DNA of 64,000 nucleotides from Eisenbergiella porci (GCF_009696275.1 NZ_VUMI01000008.1:62001-126000), one strand, 5' to 3'; shown: positions 1-8,532, numbered from the stretch's first letter. The notes: a model not told the origin generated them from the letters alone. Numbers and translations: made by a program.

Positions 1-712
1 TAACCATGCCGACCAGCAGGAACCATTTGCTCCTCACCGCCTGCGTATTCAGAATCGGTACGTATATGTGCTGACCTCCGTCCTTATAAATCACACAGAT
101 GATCTGCGGCACTACCAGAAAAATAATCAGGAACGCCACGGACAGGCAGATACCGGCAATGGCTTCTCCCTTGCTGATGCGCTCCTGCTTTACCGGTACG
201 GGCGGCAGCGCATCCCAGTTCCCGCTGATATCCTCCATATTGATCCCCTTCCTCTGGAAAAAAGCAAACAGCAGCGTGACAAAGGCAAATGCCAGCATCA
301 GCCCCATAAAAGTGCTGCCCAGCCATCCCGCTATATCCAGGAAATATTCATACCCTGCCTTCGTTACCTGCCAGTTATCCATCACCATGGTGATTCCCCC
401 GGCAATCAGCATACCGCCGGCCACTGCCCAGAACACGATCCGCATCATTGCTTTATAAGCGCCGAAGTAAGGCGGACCGATCAGGCACTTATCCTTATCG
501 GGGCTGTAATGGTTCGCCATTTCGGACGGGCTTCCCAGCTCTGCCAGAATAATGCGAAGATCCTTTTCCTCCGCAGGACGGTCCTGGCACCGCTCTTCCA
601 GCATATCTTCAATTAACGTATCCAGTTCTCTGCTGATATCTCCCCGCATTTTATGAGGAAGCAGTCTGGAAACCGCATATACATAACGTTCCTTTAATTC
701 CTGTACACTCAT
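1..712 (-). CDS. HAAS/permease-prefix-type membrane protein, C-terminus cut by window edge
   Basis: The frame is open from an ATG at 712 to the window edge (at least 237 codons), with GGAG about 8 nt upstream. The first ~75 residues are charged and helical (begins MSVQELKERYVYAVSRLLP, later RELDTLIEDMLEER and LAELGSPSEMANHYSP). This resembles the small N-terminal HAAS or 'permease prefix' domain that often accompanies PadR regulators. Hydrophobic segments follow at about residues 90-110, 128-150, 187-210 and near the edge, so it is an integral membrane protein. It starts 19 nt after the padR-like stop and is almost certainly co-transcribed with it. In such pairs the PadR protein usually controls the membrane protein; the molecular role is unknown. 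The C-terminal half lies outside the window. Confidence 0.7.
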   Translation of the reverse strand, partial: MSVQELKERYVYAVSRLLPHKMRGDISRELDTLIEDMLEERCQDRPAEEKDLRIILAELGSPSEMANHYSPDKDKCLIGPPYFGAYKAMMRIVFWAVAGGMLIAGGITMVMDNWQVTKAGYEYFLDIAGWLGSTFMGLMLAFAFVTLLFAFFQRKGINMEDISGNWDALPPVPVKQERISKGEAIAGICLSVAFLIIFLVVPQIICVIYKDGGQHIYVPILNTQAVRSKWFLLVGMV

Positions 713-731
713 CTTGCCTCTCCTTTTCTTA

Positions 732-1112
732 TTATAACTGTTCCGTCATTCCATCTTCCTTCCCCGGAAGCGCTTTGCCATCCGCAGAAAGAATCCGTTC
801 CATGCTGGCCGCCGTCTGCTGCCACTGCTTTTTCAGCTTCTCATAGATTTCCTTACCCTCCGGGGTAATACAGTAGTATTTCCTGGGCTTGCTCTCTTCC
901 GTATTCCATTCACTGGTCAAAAGTCGCTGTCCCTCCAGACGGCGGAGTAAGGGATAGAGCGTATTCGTCTCCACCGGCAGGCCATATTCCGTCAGCTGGG
1001 TCACCAGGCTGTAACCATATTTCGGTTCCGTCAGCTGGCTGAGCACGCTCAGTACAATCGTTCCCCGGCGCAGCTCCATCAGCAGGCCGGACAGTACCTC
1101 TTCTTTTCCCAT
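732..1112 (-). CDS. PadR family transcriptional regulator
   Basis: This 126-residue protein matches the PadR family in size and layout. It has an N-terminal winged helix (GTIVLSVLSQLTEPKYGYSL, then the recognition region VETNTLYPLLRRLEGQRLL, then the wing ending RKYYCITPEGKEIYEKL) and a short C-terminal dimerisation helix. The start has a GGAGGAG site a few bases upstream. It is the first gene of a two-gene unit with the membrane protein that follows. PadR regulators usually repress their own operon in response to a small molecule; the inducer here cannot be deduced. Confidence 0.9.
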   Translation of the reverse strand: MGKEEVLSGLLMELRRGTIVLSVLSQLTEPKYGYSLVTQLTEYGLPVETNTLYPLLRRLEGQRLLTSEWNTEESKPRKYYCITPEGKEIYEKLKKQWQQTAASMERILSADGKALPGKEDGMTEQL

Positions 1113-1185
1113 GGCTCCTCCTTATCATTCTCCTGTCACCGTTCCTTATTATCGCGGTTATATACAGTACTATATCATTTTATAC

Positions 1186-1214
1186 ATTATACTGTGTGCC
1201 ACACACTATGTCAA
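1186..1214 (-). promoter_or_regulatory. Sigma-A promoter of the padR-like operon
   Basis: Read on the minus strand, TTGACA (1214-1209), a 17-nt spacer and TATAAT (1191-1186) form a consensus vegetative promoter. The AT-rich near-palindrome ATATAGTACTGTATAT just downstream (1160-1175) is a candidate PadR operator, placed so that binding would block transcription start. The operator call is inference. Confidence 0.75.
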
Positions 1215-1253
1215 TACAATAAAATAAACATAATAAAAATACACATAATAAAA

Positions 1254-1280
1254 ATGCCGCAGTTTTTTTAACCGCGGCAT
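1254..1280 (-). terminator. Rho-independent terminator after the GH35-like remnant
   Basis: On the minus strand ATGCCGC and GCGGCAT form a 7-bp stem followed by TTTTTATT. It sits 18 nt past the stop of the truncated glycosidase. Confidence 0.7.
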
Positions 1281-1297
1281 ACTGAGTCAAATATATT

Positions 1298-2329
1298 TCA
1301 ATCAAAGCCCCTCGGGAATAAAGCTTTATTCTGCGGACATCCCCGTATTGGGATTAAGCCGAATACATTCGGCCCGGTCTGCACCAGAAGCGCCCTTCCT
1401 CTCACCTGAAGCTTCTTTTTTCCCGCCTCCGAATGCGTTTCCGTGGTATATCCCGTATACATGGCGACGCTGCGCAGGTATTTTGCCGTCACATGATATT
1501 CCGGCAGCTTCAGGTAATGGCTGGTTTCAAACTCATCCTCCGCAAAGGCATGGACACAGCCGGTATTCCTGTAACGGATCAGGAGCGGCGACATGGCTGA
1601 CAGGATACGCATGGTCAGAGCCATATCCTGGCATTCCTCCAGCAAATTGCCCTCTTCATCCAAAGCGCTTTCCGCCCCGAAGCAGCAAATCCCCGCGGCG
1701 CCGTAATCCGCCGCCGCAAGCAGGGCATTCATAGCATTTGCCGCCCCGCGGATAGGTGACTCCGGTATAAACAGCGGATTATCCTCTCTGGCGTAGGTCC
1801 TGCAGATCCTGGTGTATTCCCTCCGGTTCTGGTTATAAATATCCGGACCGATGAAATCCAGATGCGGCGCGCCGGCCTTCCAGATATCCAGCACTCTTCC
1901 CACAGCGGCTCCGGCGTTATAGCACAATCCCGGCTCCTCATAGCCCTGCTCTCCCACCATAACATTCGTAAAACAGGGAAGAGCATACGCCGCCTTTCCC
2001 GCTGACGCCACTTCATCAATGTACCGGGCATGATACCATGCGCTGAAGGCCTCGTGCGCATGCCTGCCGAACTGTCTTTTCCAGGCGGAAGCTTCTTTTC
2101 CCTCTCCAATCAGTTCCCTTCCGCTGTCAGGAAGCTCCACACCGGCAAGCGCCCCCGGCACAGGCTTCTCATAGTCCCTGCGCGTTTCCGCGGAATAATC
2201 CATATCCGTATTCGCATAGCCCATTTCATTTTCAATCTGGACGGCAAGCACGGTTCTGCTTTCCCCGTCCGCTTCCTTCAGAAATTCAGTCATTTTGTCA
2301 ATACCCTGTTTCCCTGTTTTTTCCTTCAT
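1298..2329 (-). pseudogene. Truncated beta-galactosidase (GH35-like with DUF5597-type architecture), remnant
   Basis: The 343 residues correspond to the middle of a clan GH-A glycosidase. VLAVQIENEMG near the N-terminus carries the Asn-Glu pair of the acid/base strand, FIGPDIYNQN and NPLFIPESP mark later strands, and RALLVQTGPNVFG resembles the start of the C-terminal beta domain. In family members about 150 residues precede the Asn-Glu motif, but here the ORF starts only 35 residues before it, and the C-terminal ~100 residues are missing after an unrelated tail. No matching coding frame is seen upstream. The upstream RBS (AAGGAAG) is weak. I infer a deletion remnant without a complete active site. 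Family assignment is reasonable; the exact GH number is less sure. Confidence 0.7.
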
Positions 2330-2438
2330 TTTTTCTTCTTCCTTATGCCATTCTCAGACGCATAAAACACATAAGTCGTAAAAAGAAATATTCATCCACG
2401 CATTGCCACTTTTTTTATTGAAAATTTCAAAAAACCTC

Positions 2439-2467
2439 TTGACAGTTTTGCAAAAGAAGGGTACTAT
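2439..2467 (+). promoter_or_regulatory. Promoter of the cold-shock gene
   Basis: TTGACA at 2439-2444, a 17-nt spacer and TACTAT at 2462-2467. It leaves a leader of about 130 nt before the start codon. Confidence 0.75.
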
Positions 2468-2496
2468 GATGCTGTATTCCAAACGATTCAATGATT

Positions 2497-2556
2497 TCAC
2501 ATATTTTTGTAAATCTTTGGCACGTTCGATGATTTACAAAAATATGTGATTTTTTT
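2497..2556 (+). promoter_or_regulatory. Perfect 19-bp hairpin plus T-run in the cold-shock leader (possible thermosensor or attenuator)
   Basis: The arm at 2497-2515 (starts TCACATATTTTTG) is exactly complementary to 2531-2549 (ends AAAAATATGTGA), with a 15-nt loop, and is followed directly by seven T residues (2550-2556). It lies wholly inside the cspA leader, 50 nt before the RBS. It looks like an intrinsic terminator, but its stem is very AT-rich, so its stability should depend on temperature. A regulatory role is inference. Confidence 0.65.
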
Positions 2557-2604
2557 GTATTTCGCCCCGAATATGTAAAAATTTTTTAAGAGGAGGTACC
2601 ACTA

Positions 2605-2817
2605 ATGAGCAACGGTACAGTTAAATGGTTTAACGCAGAAAAAGGCTATGGTTTCATCACCAACGCAGACAACGGAGAAGATGTATTCGTACATTACTCT
2701 TCTATTCAGACTGACGGATTCAAGACATTACAGGAAGGCCAGTCCGTAACTTTTGATACGGAAGCTGATCCCAGAGACAGCAAGAAGGTTCGCGCTGTCA
2801 ATGTTATTCCCCAGTAA
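2605..2817 (+). CDS. cspA: Cold shock protein (CspA family)
   Basis: A 70-residue single cold-shock domain covering the full family length. RNP1 (KGYGFITN, residues ~14-21) and RNP2 (DVFVHYSSI, ~27-35) are intact and carry the aromatic residues that stack on single-stranded RNA or DNA. The start is fixed by AGGAGG 8 nt upstream. It is monocistronic, with its own promoter at 2439 and terminator at 2837. Known role of the family: RNA chaperone that melts secondary structure in the cytoplasm. The structured leader suggests post-initiation or temperature control. Confidence 0.95.
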   Translation: MSNGTVKWFNAEKGYGFITNADNGEDVFVHYSSIQTDGFKTLQEGQSVTFDTEADPRDSKKVRAVNVIPQ

Positions 2818-2836
2818 TCTGAGATAACGTTAAATC

Positions 2837-2873
2837 AAGAGGCATCTGCAACGTAAGCAGATGCCTCTTTTTT
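2837..2873 (+). terminator. Terminator of cspA
   Basis: Perfect 13-bp stem (2837-2849 with 2857-2869), 7-nt loop and a T-run to 2873. Confidence 0.9.
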
Positions 2874-2885
2874 GCTTCCGCAGCC

Positions 2886-2913
2886 AAAAAGGGACAGCCG
2901 CCGGCTGTCCCTT
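2886..2913 (-). terminator. Terminator facing the GH38 gene
   Basis: Perfect 11-bp stem (2889-2899 with 2903-2913, 3-nt loop). On the minus strand it is followed by TTTTT, so it ends transcripts arriving from the mannosidase gene. Confidence 0.8.
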
Positions 2914-2931
2914 CTGCGCTTGTTTATTCCT

Positions 2932-3072
2932 GCAAGCAACGAGCCAAGCAGCCATGCTTGCATGGCTATTTGGCGACTGCCGCGAGGGGTGCTATGTGCC
3001 AGTGGCACATGTTTTGCACCGACCGAAGCGGAGCGTAGACCAAATACCCCGTTGCTTACAGCGAGGTATTTG
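2932..3072. repeat. Mosaic palindromic repeat (family 2, copy a)
   Basis: Several nested stems are visible: AAGCAACG (2934-2941) with CGTTGCTT (3050-3057), AGCCATGC/GCATGGCT (2950-2967), ATGTGCC/GGCACAT near 2994-3010, and CAAATACC/GGTATTTG (3041-3072). It shares the frame ACGAGYCAARC...hairpin...ATTTGGCGACT with 32981-33038, while the hairpin between is unrelated in sequence. It overlaps the last codons of the GH38 gene. Confidence 0.6.
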
Positions 3073-5788
3073 ATTTGCCGTCCTTCTTTTCCAGACCGGC
3101 CGTAAAAATCCCATACCCTCTGACAGAAAGCTTTCCCGGCTCCAGATATTCCTTCTTTTCCCCCAGCACATTGGAGCGGTAAATCCGCCGATCCGTCTCC
3201 AAAGCCAGTTCTCCTTCCGTTTCCGAAGCGTTGAACCCACGGAAGATAACGTCACCCGTCTCCTCCTGCACCTTCAGCGCCGTCCACAGCAGCGTATCCG
3301 TGCTGTATTTAAGGAAGGTAAAGCCATCCGGTATATTTCCATCCTGCATTTCCGATTTCACACCCCACAGCGATGAGGAATAGGCATAAGCCTCTTCATA
3401 GGAACGCATAAGATCCTCTCCTGCCCCGTGAGGGTACAGTGCAAATTCCCTGTGCTGTTTCCCCAGGCACTGCGCCTGCGGCGTAAGGAATTCTCCCCAG
3501 TCCCCCATCTCACGCACGCCTCTGTGCAGCGTAAGCGCTATAGTATTATCCTCTGGCAGGATTTCATATTCATTCAGCCCATGATTGGCTACCGTCATGC
3601 CGGCCTGATCCTCATGGACATTGACAAACAGCTGCTGATGCTGGGCGTTACAGGGATTTTCCCAGTTCCCGGACACGCTGTTGCTCCGTTTTGCCACCTC
3701 AAAGATGGAATCCGCATAGTGCCAGGGCGTATCCAGTCCCGTCCCGACAAGTACGCGTAGCCTGTGATCCAGCGCCTGATTGTCGAAATCCACTTCCACC
3801 TTCAGTCCCTTCCCGGCCCTTTCCAGAATATAGGTAACCGTGACGGTCATAGGAAGCGTCTGTGTGCTGCTTCCGGCCTTCCTGTGCCTGAATTCCACCA
3901 GGTCATGAATTTCCTGCTGCAGCCGGTCATCGGCGGAAACGGGGATTTCCATGGTCACCCGGGCCTGTACTGCGGCACGGTAGGGCTTATCCTCCGTCCT
4001 GGCAAGCGCCGCTCCTGTATCTCTGCTGAGAATCGGCGCTTCTCCCACAGGCTTAAAATAAATATATTCGTTTCCGATATCCCTGGTATCCTCCAGCATT
4101 ACCGCTTCCCGGTAAATCCGGCCGCTGGGCTTATGTGTGATATCCACCGTTCCGTTTTCATTGATCCGGCAGGAAAGCCACTCATTTTCCATCACATATT
4201 CCGAGGTAAACAATGATTCTGTCTTTACTGTCTTCTTCTCCGCCGCCTTTTCCGTTACTGGAACAAGGCAGTAGCTTTTTACGGAAAATGGTTCCTGCCG
4301 TTCCGTCTCCAGGGTCACCTTTACACTGCGGCCGAAATAAGCATTCCTGAACCGGTCCTTGGGCAGATCATAGCCGAAGGCATAAGGCAGAATCTCTACG
4401 CTTCCCATGACCTCATTGCCTTCACTGTCCACAATGCGATATTCCGGCAGCTGTTCCTGACGAGCCTGTTCCAGGCAGGCCGCCACTGAACTTCCCTGGA
4501 AAGGATATTTTTTCACAATCAGCTTCAGCTGTGTCACTTCGCTTTTGTAAAAGCCAGTGGGATTGATTACGAGAAAAGGCACGGCTCCTTCCCCGGCAGC
4601 ATATTTCCCGGTATCCACATGAGCGGAAAAATAGGCCAGGCATTCTTCAATAATATGCAGCGCCACCTGCTCCGCTTTTTCAAACCGCGCCGTCATTTCC
4701 CGGTGCACCTCATCCACGCTGCAGCCGCAGATACTGTCATGGGGATGGTTCTGCATCAGGGTTTTCCAGCCATAGTCAAACAGATGATGGGGATATTCCA
4801 TCCCCCTGTCGTGGGCCATGGCTGCCAGAGGCTCCGCCGCCCTGGTAAACAGGGCCTCGCACCGGGCGTTCATCTGTTTCAGATAAATCCGGGACGATGC
4901 CGTATTGGCCAGTGTGTACCACCCGTCGGTTTCCTGGCTGCGCAGCTCTCCCCTGATGACAGCCAGATCTTCCTTCAGTTCCTGCTTCAGGCATTCCATA
5001 TATCCGGTAAAATCAGAATGCACGAAATCTATATCGGGATACAGCTTTGCCGCCGTTTTCAGCGCGTCAGTCAGATCTGTCTGCACCGGCTGATGGTCGC
5101 AGCCGTTCATGAAAAGAAGATGATCCGTGGAAGCGAATTTCATGGCATCGGCCAGCTTCTTCTCCCAGTATTTTGCCGCCTCCCCAGGATCGGTGGGAAT
5201 CTCTATGCCGTTACTGTACCAGTTGGCAAACAGCACGCCCAGAATGCGGGAGCCGTCCGGGGATTCCCAGAACATTTCCGAATACCGGGAAGCAAAATCA
5301 GCCCCATCTGATACCTCGTTATTGAATCCGGTGGGCTTTACGCCCCTGCCGAAGGCTGCGCAGTCGATCCCTGCATCCAGCAGGATCTGCGGCGCCTGTC
5401 CCATATTTCCGAAAGAATCGGGAAAATATCCCACCCTGCTCACATTTCCGTAGCCTTTGGCCTCCCGCATCCCCGTCTCCAGGTTGCGGAGGTTGGATTC
5501 ACTGCCGGTCAGCCATTCATCCTGCAGAATATACCAGGGGCCTATGTACAGCCGCTTTTCCCTTACCAGCCTTTCCACCAGCTCCCTCCGCTCCGGCCTG
5601 ACCTGGAGATAGTCATCCAGCATAATCGTCTGTCCGTCCAGATGGAAGCTTTTGAATTCCGGATCACGCTCCAGCGTATCCAGCAGCTTATCCATAAATT
5701 CAACTTCCAGCATATGATGCCTTTCATAGGGCAGATACCATTCACGGTCCCAATGGGAATGAGAGATTACATGCGCTTGTTTTTTCAT
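3056..5788 (-). CDS. Alpha-mannosidase, glycoside hydrolase family 38
   Basis: At 910 residues it has the usual length of bacterial GH38 enzymes. The N-terminal motif HSHWDREWY (residues 10-18) supplies zinc ligands, YFPDSFGNMGQ (121-131) contains the predicted nucleophile Asp124, and QNHPHDSICGCSVDEV carries further metal-site residues. The C-terminal half is the GH38 beta-sandwich region. There is no signal peptide, so it is cytoplasmic and likely acts on imported manno-oligosaccharides; it could instead be an MngB-type mannosylglycerate hydrolase, which sequence alone does not separate. The start has AAAGGAG about 7 nt upstream. The last codons and stop lie inside a palindromic repeat, so the extreme C-terminus (SNTSL) is probably repeat-derived. 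Confidence 0.92.
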   Translation of the reverse strand: MKKQAHVISHSHWDREWYLPYERHHMLEVEFMDKLLDTLERDPEFKSFHLDGQTIMLDDYLQVRPERRELVERLVREKRLYIGPWYILQDEWLTGSESNLRNLETGMREAKGYGNVSRVGYFPDSFGNMGQAPQILLDAGIDCAAFGRGVKPTGFNNEVSDGADFASRYSEMFWESPDGSRILGVLFANWYSNGIEIPTDPGEAAKYWEKKLADAMKFASTDHLLFMNGCDHQPVQTDLTDALKTAAKLYPDIDFVHSDFTGYMECLKQELKEDLAVIRGELRSQETDGWYTLANTASSRIYLKQMNARCEALFTRAAEPLAAMAHDRGMEYPHHLFDYGWKTLMQNHPHDSICGCSVDEVHREMTARFEKAEQVALHIIEECLAYFSAHVDTGKYAAGEGAVPFLVINPTGFYKSEVTQLKLIVKKYPFQGSSVAACLEQARQEQLPEYRIVDSEGNEVMGSVEILPYAFGYDLPKDRFRNAYFGRSVKVTLETERQEPFSVKSYCLVPVTEKAAEKKTVKTESLFTSEYVMENEWLSCRINENGTVDITHKPSGRIYREAVMLEDTRDIGNEYIYFKPVGEAPILSRDTGAALARTEDKPYRAAVQARVTMEIPVSADDRLQQEIHDLVEFRHRKAGSSTQTLPMTVTVTYILERAGKGLKVEVDFDNQALDHRLRVLVGTGLDTPWHYADSIFEVAKRSNSVSGNWENPCNAQHQQLFVNVHEDQAGMTVANHGLNEYEILPEDNTIALTLHRGVREMGDWGEFLTPQAQCLGKQHREFALYPHGAGEDLMRSYEEAYAYSSSLWGVKSEMQDGNIPDGFTFLKYSTDTLLWTALKVQEETGDVIFRGFNASETEGELALETDRRIYRSNVLGEKKEYLEPGKLSVRGYGIFTAGLEKKDGKSNTSL

Positions 5789-5894
5789 TTACCTTCTCCT
5801 TTTTACGCTTCCCGACATGCCGCCTGCGACAGCATAACCAATCTTTTGGTGAGAAGGACAAAAAAGCTCCTCCCTCACACCTCCTGTCCGCCCC

Positions 5895-5923
5895 ATTATA
5901 ACGGATTTGCGAAAAAAGATCTT
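5895..5923 (-). promoter_or_regulatory. Possible promoter of the GH38 gene
   Basis: A consensus -10 TATAAT is present on the minus strand at 5900-5895, but the -35 position (AAGATC) is poor. It may need an activator. Confidence 0.35.
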
Positions 5924-5933
5924 CCATGAAAGC

Positions 5934-7466
5934 TTAGTTTTTTTCTAACGTTTTTATCCTGTTTTCCCCATACCAGAGAATCTCCCACCACTTTTTCTTC
6001 TCCTTCTTTTTTTCCGTATCCAAAGTCCCTGTCACCGGAAGCAGCAGTATGACCTCCCTGCCGTCCCCTGAAAATTCCATGCGGCCTCCGTGGGCGTTTA
6101 TAATCTGTTTTACAATACGCAGTCCCATAATATGGGGCTGTCCTGACGGATTTCCGGGCTGTCCCGCCAGGCTTTTGCCCCCTTCCGCGGCGCCCGGCCC
6201 TCCCATCGCAGGCTTTTCCTCCAATATGTCCCGGATTTCCTGAGGAATCCCGTTTCCGTCATCCTTCACCCCGATCCGGCACAGAGGAACCGGCCCCTGC
6301 TGCACAAGTCTCCCGCTCAGCAGGATCCGGCAGCCGGTATTGTGACGTATGCTGTTGCCAATCAGATTATGCAGCGCGCGGGTCATAAGACGTACATCCC
6401 CCGCCAGTACAAGCCCTTCCAGCTCCTCTCCGATGTCCGCCTCCAGTTCATAGCCCTCCTCAAGCCCCCCATTCAGACAGGAAACGGCAACGGAGCGCAG
6501 CAGGGCGGCGGGTACATATTTTTCCATGCGCAGCGGCTGCATCTGGTACTCCAGCTTGGAGGTCAGGTTCAGATCCTCTATCAGGGTTTTGATTTTCAGG
6601 CTCTGTTCCTTTATGATCCCCGCCTGCTTCCTGGCTTCTTCCGGCAGTGCGGCATCATTTTCCAGATTGTCCGCATAGCCCATCACCATGGACAGCGGCG
6701 TGCGGATATCATGGGAGACACCGGAAATCCATTCCGTACGGGCCGTATCCCTTTTTTCCAGATTCCAGCGCTGCTGCTCCAGCATCCGCGCGGCCTGGTT
6801 GAGCTTTCTCCCCAGATCACTCACCAGGCCATGCTCCGGCACCAGAACCTTGCGCCCGGAGGCCAGACCGTCAATTCCCGACGCCACCGGCCGCAGGGAT
6901 GCATACAGCCGGTATCCCGAAAGCACGGCCAGGATAAGGACAAGCAGGATATTGGCCCCCACCAGCGCCAGCAGAAAATACGGTACATTCCTTATGGAAT
7001 CCCGTGAAAATTCCACAGAATATTTGGCTGCGGTCAGCTTTGGCTCTCCGATGACAAGCAGGCCCGCGTCACAATTCCACACCCTCACCGGGTAATCCTT
7101 CAAATACCACCGGCTGAAGGAGGCCACCTCTCCCAGGCTGAAATGTGTGGGAATTTCATCAGGCAGCCGCCAGTCCCAGATCACGTCTCCGGCATCATTG
7201 AGCAAAAAGGCGAATTCTGCGCCGGAGGAATCCAGACAGGCGGTTCCTTCCTCCGACATCCGCACCGTCCCGTCCGGATTCAGCTCCAGCATCTCCGCCG
7301 CCTGCGTCACCCGCAATCGTGTTCCCCTGGACGAGCTGTTTCGACTTTGGGAATGAAAATAGGCGTTTACCCCGAAAAGAGCCAGCAGATTCACCAAAAT
7401 CACCGTTCCGGCTATCCATGCGGCGGAAAAAATATACCGCCTGTATATTTTAAACAAGCTTTTCAT
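5934..7466 (-). CDS. Sensor histidine kinase, membrane-bound
   Basis: I choose the ATG at 7466 (MKSLFKIYRRYIF), giving 510 residues and a 17-bp overlap with the regulator gene; a longer ORF exists upstream but reads through the regulator's 3' end. Two membrane segments (about residues 13-32 and 150-175) enclose a ~115-residue extracytoplasmic sensor. The H-box GVSHDIRTPLS, N-box NLIGNSIRHN, the G1 region IGVKDDGNGIP and the G2-like GLRIVKQIINAHGG are all present, so the kinase should be active. The C-terminus ends in a Lys-rich tail. Its neighbours (OmpR regulator and a divergent BcrA/LanFEG-like transporter) suggest sensing of a cell-envelope-active peptide; the ligand is unknown. Confidence 0.9.
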   Translation of the reverse strand: MKSLFKIYRRYIFSAAWIAGTVILVNLLALFGVNAYFHSQSRNSSSRGTRLRVTQAAEMLELNPDGTVRMSEEGTACLDSSGAEFAFLLNDAGDVIWDWRLPDEIPTHFSLGEVASFSRWYLKDYPVRVWNCDAGLLVIGEPKLTAAKYSVEFSRDSIRNVPYFLLALVGANILLVLILAVLSGYRLYASLRPVASGIDGLASGRKVLVPEHGLVSDLGRKLNQAARMLEQQRWNLEKRDTARTEWISGVSHDIRTPLSMVMGYADNLENDAALPEEARKQAGIIKEQSLKIKTLIEDLNLTSKLEYQMQPLRMEKYVPAALLRSVAVSCLNGGLEEGYELEADIGEELEGLVLAGDVRLMTRALHNLIGNSIRHNTGCRILLSGRLVQQGPVPLCRIGVKDDGNGIPQEIRDILEEKPAMGGPGAAEGGKSLAGQPGNPSGQPHIMGLRIVKQIINAHGGRMEFSGDGREVILLLPVTGTLDTEKKKEKKKWWEILWYGENRIKTLEKN

Positions 7467-8220
7467 TTCCGTTCTCCTTTGCCAGCTTATAGCCCAGTCC
7501 GCGCACCGTGAGAAGCCACTGCGGGGAGGAAGGGTTTTCCTCAATTTTTTCCCGCAGCCTGCGGATATGGACCATCAGCGTATTTTCATAGCCAAAATAC
7601 TCATCTCCCCACACCGTATTGCACAGGATGTCAAAGGTTACGATATTCCCCCGGTTTTCCCAGAGCTTTTTTAAAATAGCAAGCTCCTTGGCGGTCAGCG
7701 CCGTGCTTTCCTGCCCGTCTGAAACAGTTCCCGCATTGAAATCCACCGTTTTCTTGCCCAACCTGAGCAAACCCTCCTCCTTCTGCGTTTCCGCCCGGAA
7801 ATGAGGAAAATAGGTCCTTTTCAAAATCGCCGTAATCCGCAGCAGCAGTTCCCGGGGAAGAAAGGGTTTCGTTATATAATCATCCGCGCCCAGACCCAGA
7901 TCCATCAGCCTGTCATTATCCTCATCCCTCGCCGACAGGAACAGCACCGGCACCTGGGACAGCAGCCTGATCTCCTGCATCAGGAAAAAACCGTCTCCGT
8001 CCGGCAGATTAATATCCAATATCACCAGATCCGGAACCAGATAATCCCCGCTTCCCGCAGCCAGACGCCCATCCGCCGTAAAATGCCGCATCGCCTCCCT
8101 GCAGCTGTTTGCCGCCGCCGCATTGGAAAACCCCTCCCGCCGCAGCATGTCCGTCAGCATCCTGCATAATTCCACATTGTCATCCACCAGCAGCAGCCTG
8201 CTGTCATATATCGTTCTCAT
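7450..8220 (-). CDS. OmpR-family response regulator
   Basis: The 256 residues comprise a receiver domain (LLLVDDN acidic patch, LVILDINLPDGDG phospho-acceptor, LSARDED, ADDYITKPF) and a C-terminal winged helix (FDILCNTVWGDEYFGYENTLMVHIRRLREKIE...VRGLGYKL). The ATG at 8220 has AGAAGGCAGG 8-9 nt upstream and is preferred to an upstream GTG at 8256. It precedes and overlaps the kinase gene, and faces away from the ABC transporter operon that it most likely controls through the phased repeats at 8404-8442. Confidence 0.92.
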   Translation of the reverse strand: MRTIYDSRLLLVDDNVELCRMLTDMLRREGFSNAAAANSCREAMRHFTADGRLAAGSGDYLVPDLVILDINLPDGDGFFLMQEIRLLSQVPVLFLSARDEDNDRLMDLGLGADDYITKPFLPRELLLRITAILKRTYFPHFRAETQKEEGLLRLGKKTVDFNAGTVSDGQESTALTAKELAILKKLWENRGNIVTFDILCNTVWGDEYFGYENTLMVHIRRLREKIEENPSSPQWLLTVRGLGYKLAKENGNEKLV

Positions 8221-8403
8221 ACGATTAACCTGCCTTCTTATTATATATTTCTGCACCTGCCCGGCAGCCCGGACAGTTTACGTCTTCCCCTGTCACAGGC
8301 CTTTTTTCATCCCTGCAATGGCCGCAGCCCGGCCTGGGGCCATCCTGATTTACTTTTATTATAGCCGCAGGTCCATGCTTATGCCAGCCGCCGCCAAAAG
8401 ATT

Positions 8404-8442
8404 TAAGGTAAAAGTAAGGTAAGCTTCATGAACGGTTAAGGC
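8404..8442 (+). promoter_or_regulatory. 11-bp-phased direct repeats, candidate response-regulator binding site
   Basis: TAAGGTAA occurs at 8404-8411 and 8415-8422, exactly 11 bp apart, and TAAGGC at 8437-8442, 22 bp further on. Repeats on one helix face upstream of a transporter operon are typical of OmpR-family regulator sites. The rest of the 8221-8532 gap holds a minus-strand TATAAT at 8358-8363 (possible regulator promoter) and nothing else obvious. Confidence 0.55.
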
Positions 8443-8532
8443 AAACCCCTTATCCTGAAAAAGAAGTAAGAAAGCCGCCGGACGGACAGACCTGGCGGCA
8501 GCATAAAAACAGCCCGGAAAAAGGAGGAAATT

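Noticed and set aside
52-616. Plus-strand ORFs of up to 182 codons opposite the first membrane-protein gene
   Set aside because: The minus-strand frame has a start, RBS and membrane helices; the plus-strand translations look like antisense shadow.
4619-5311. Long plus-strand ORF (230 codons) opposite the GH38 gene
   Set aside because: It has no RBS and is antisense to a well-supported enzyme; its sequence shows no domain.
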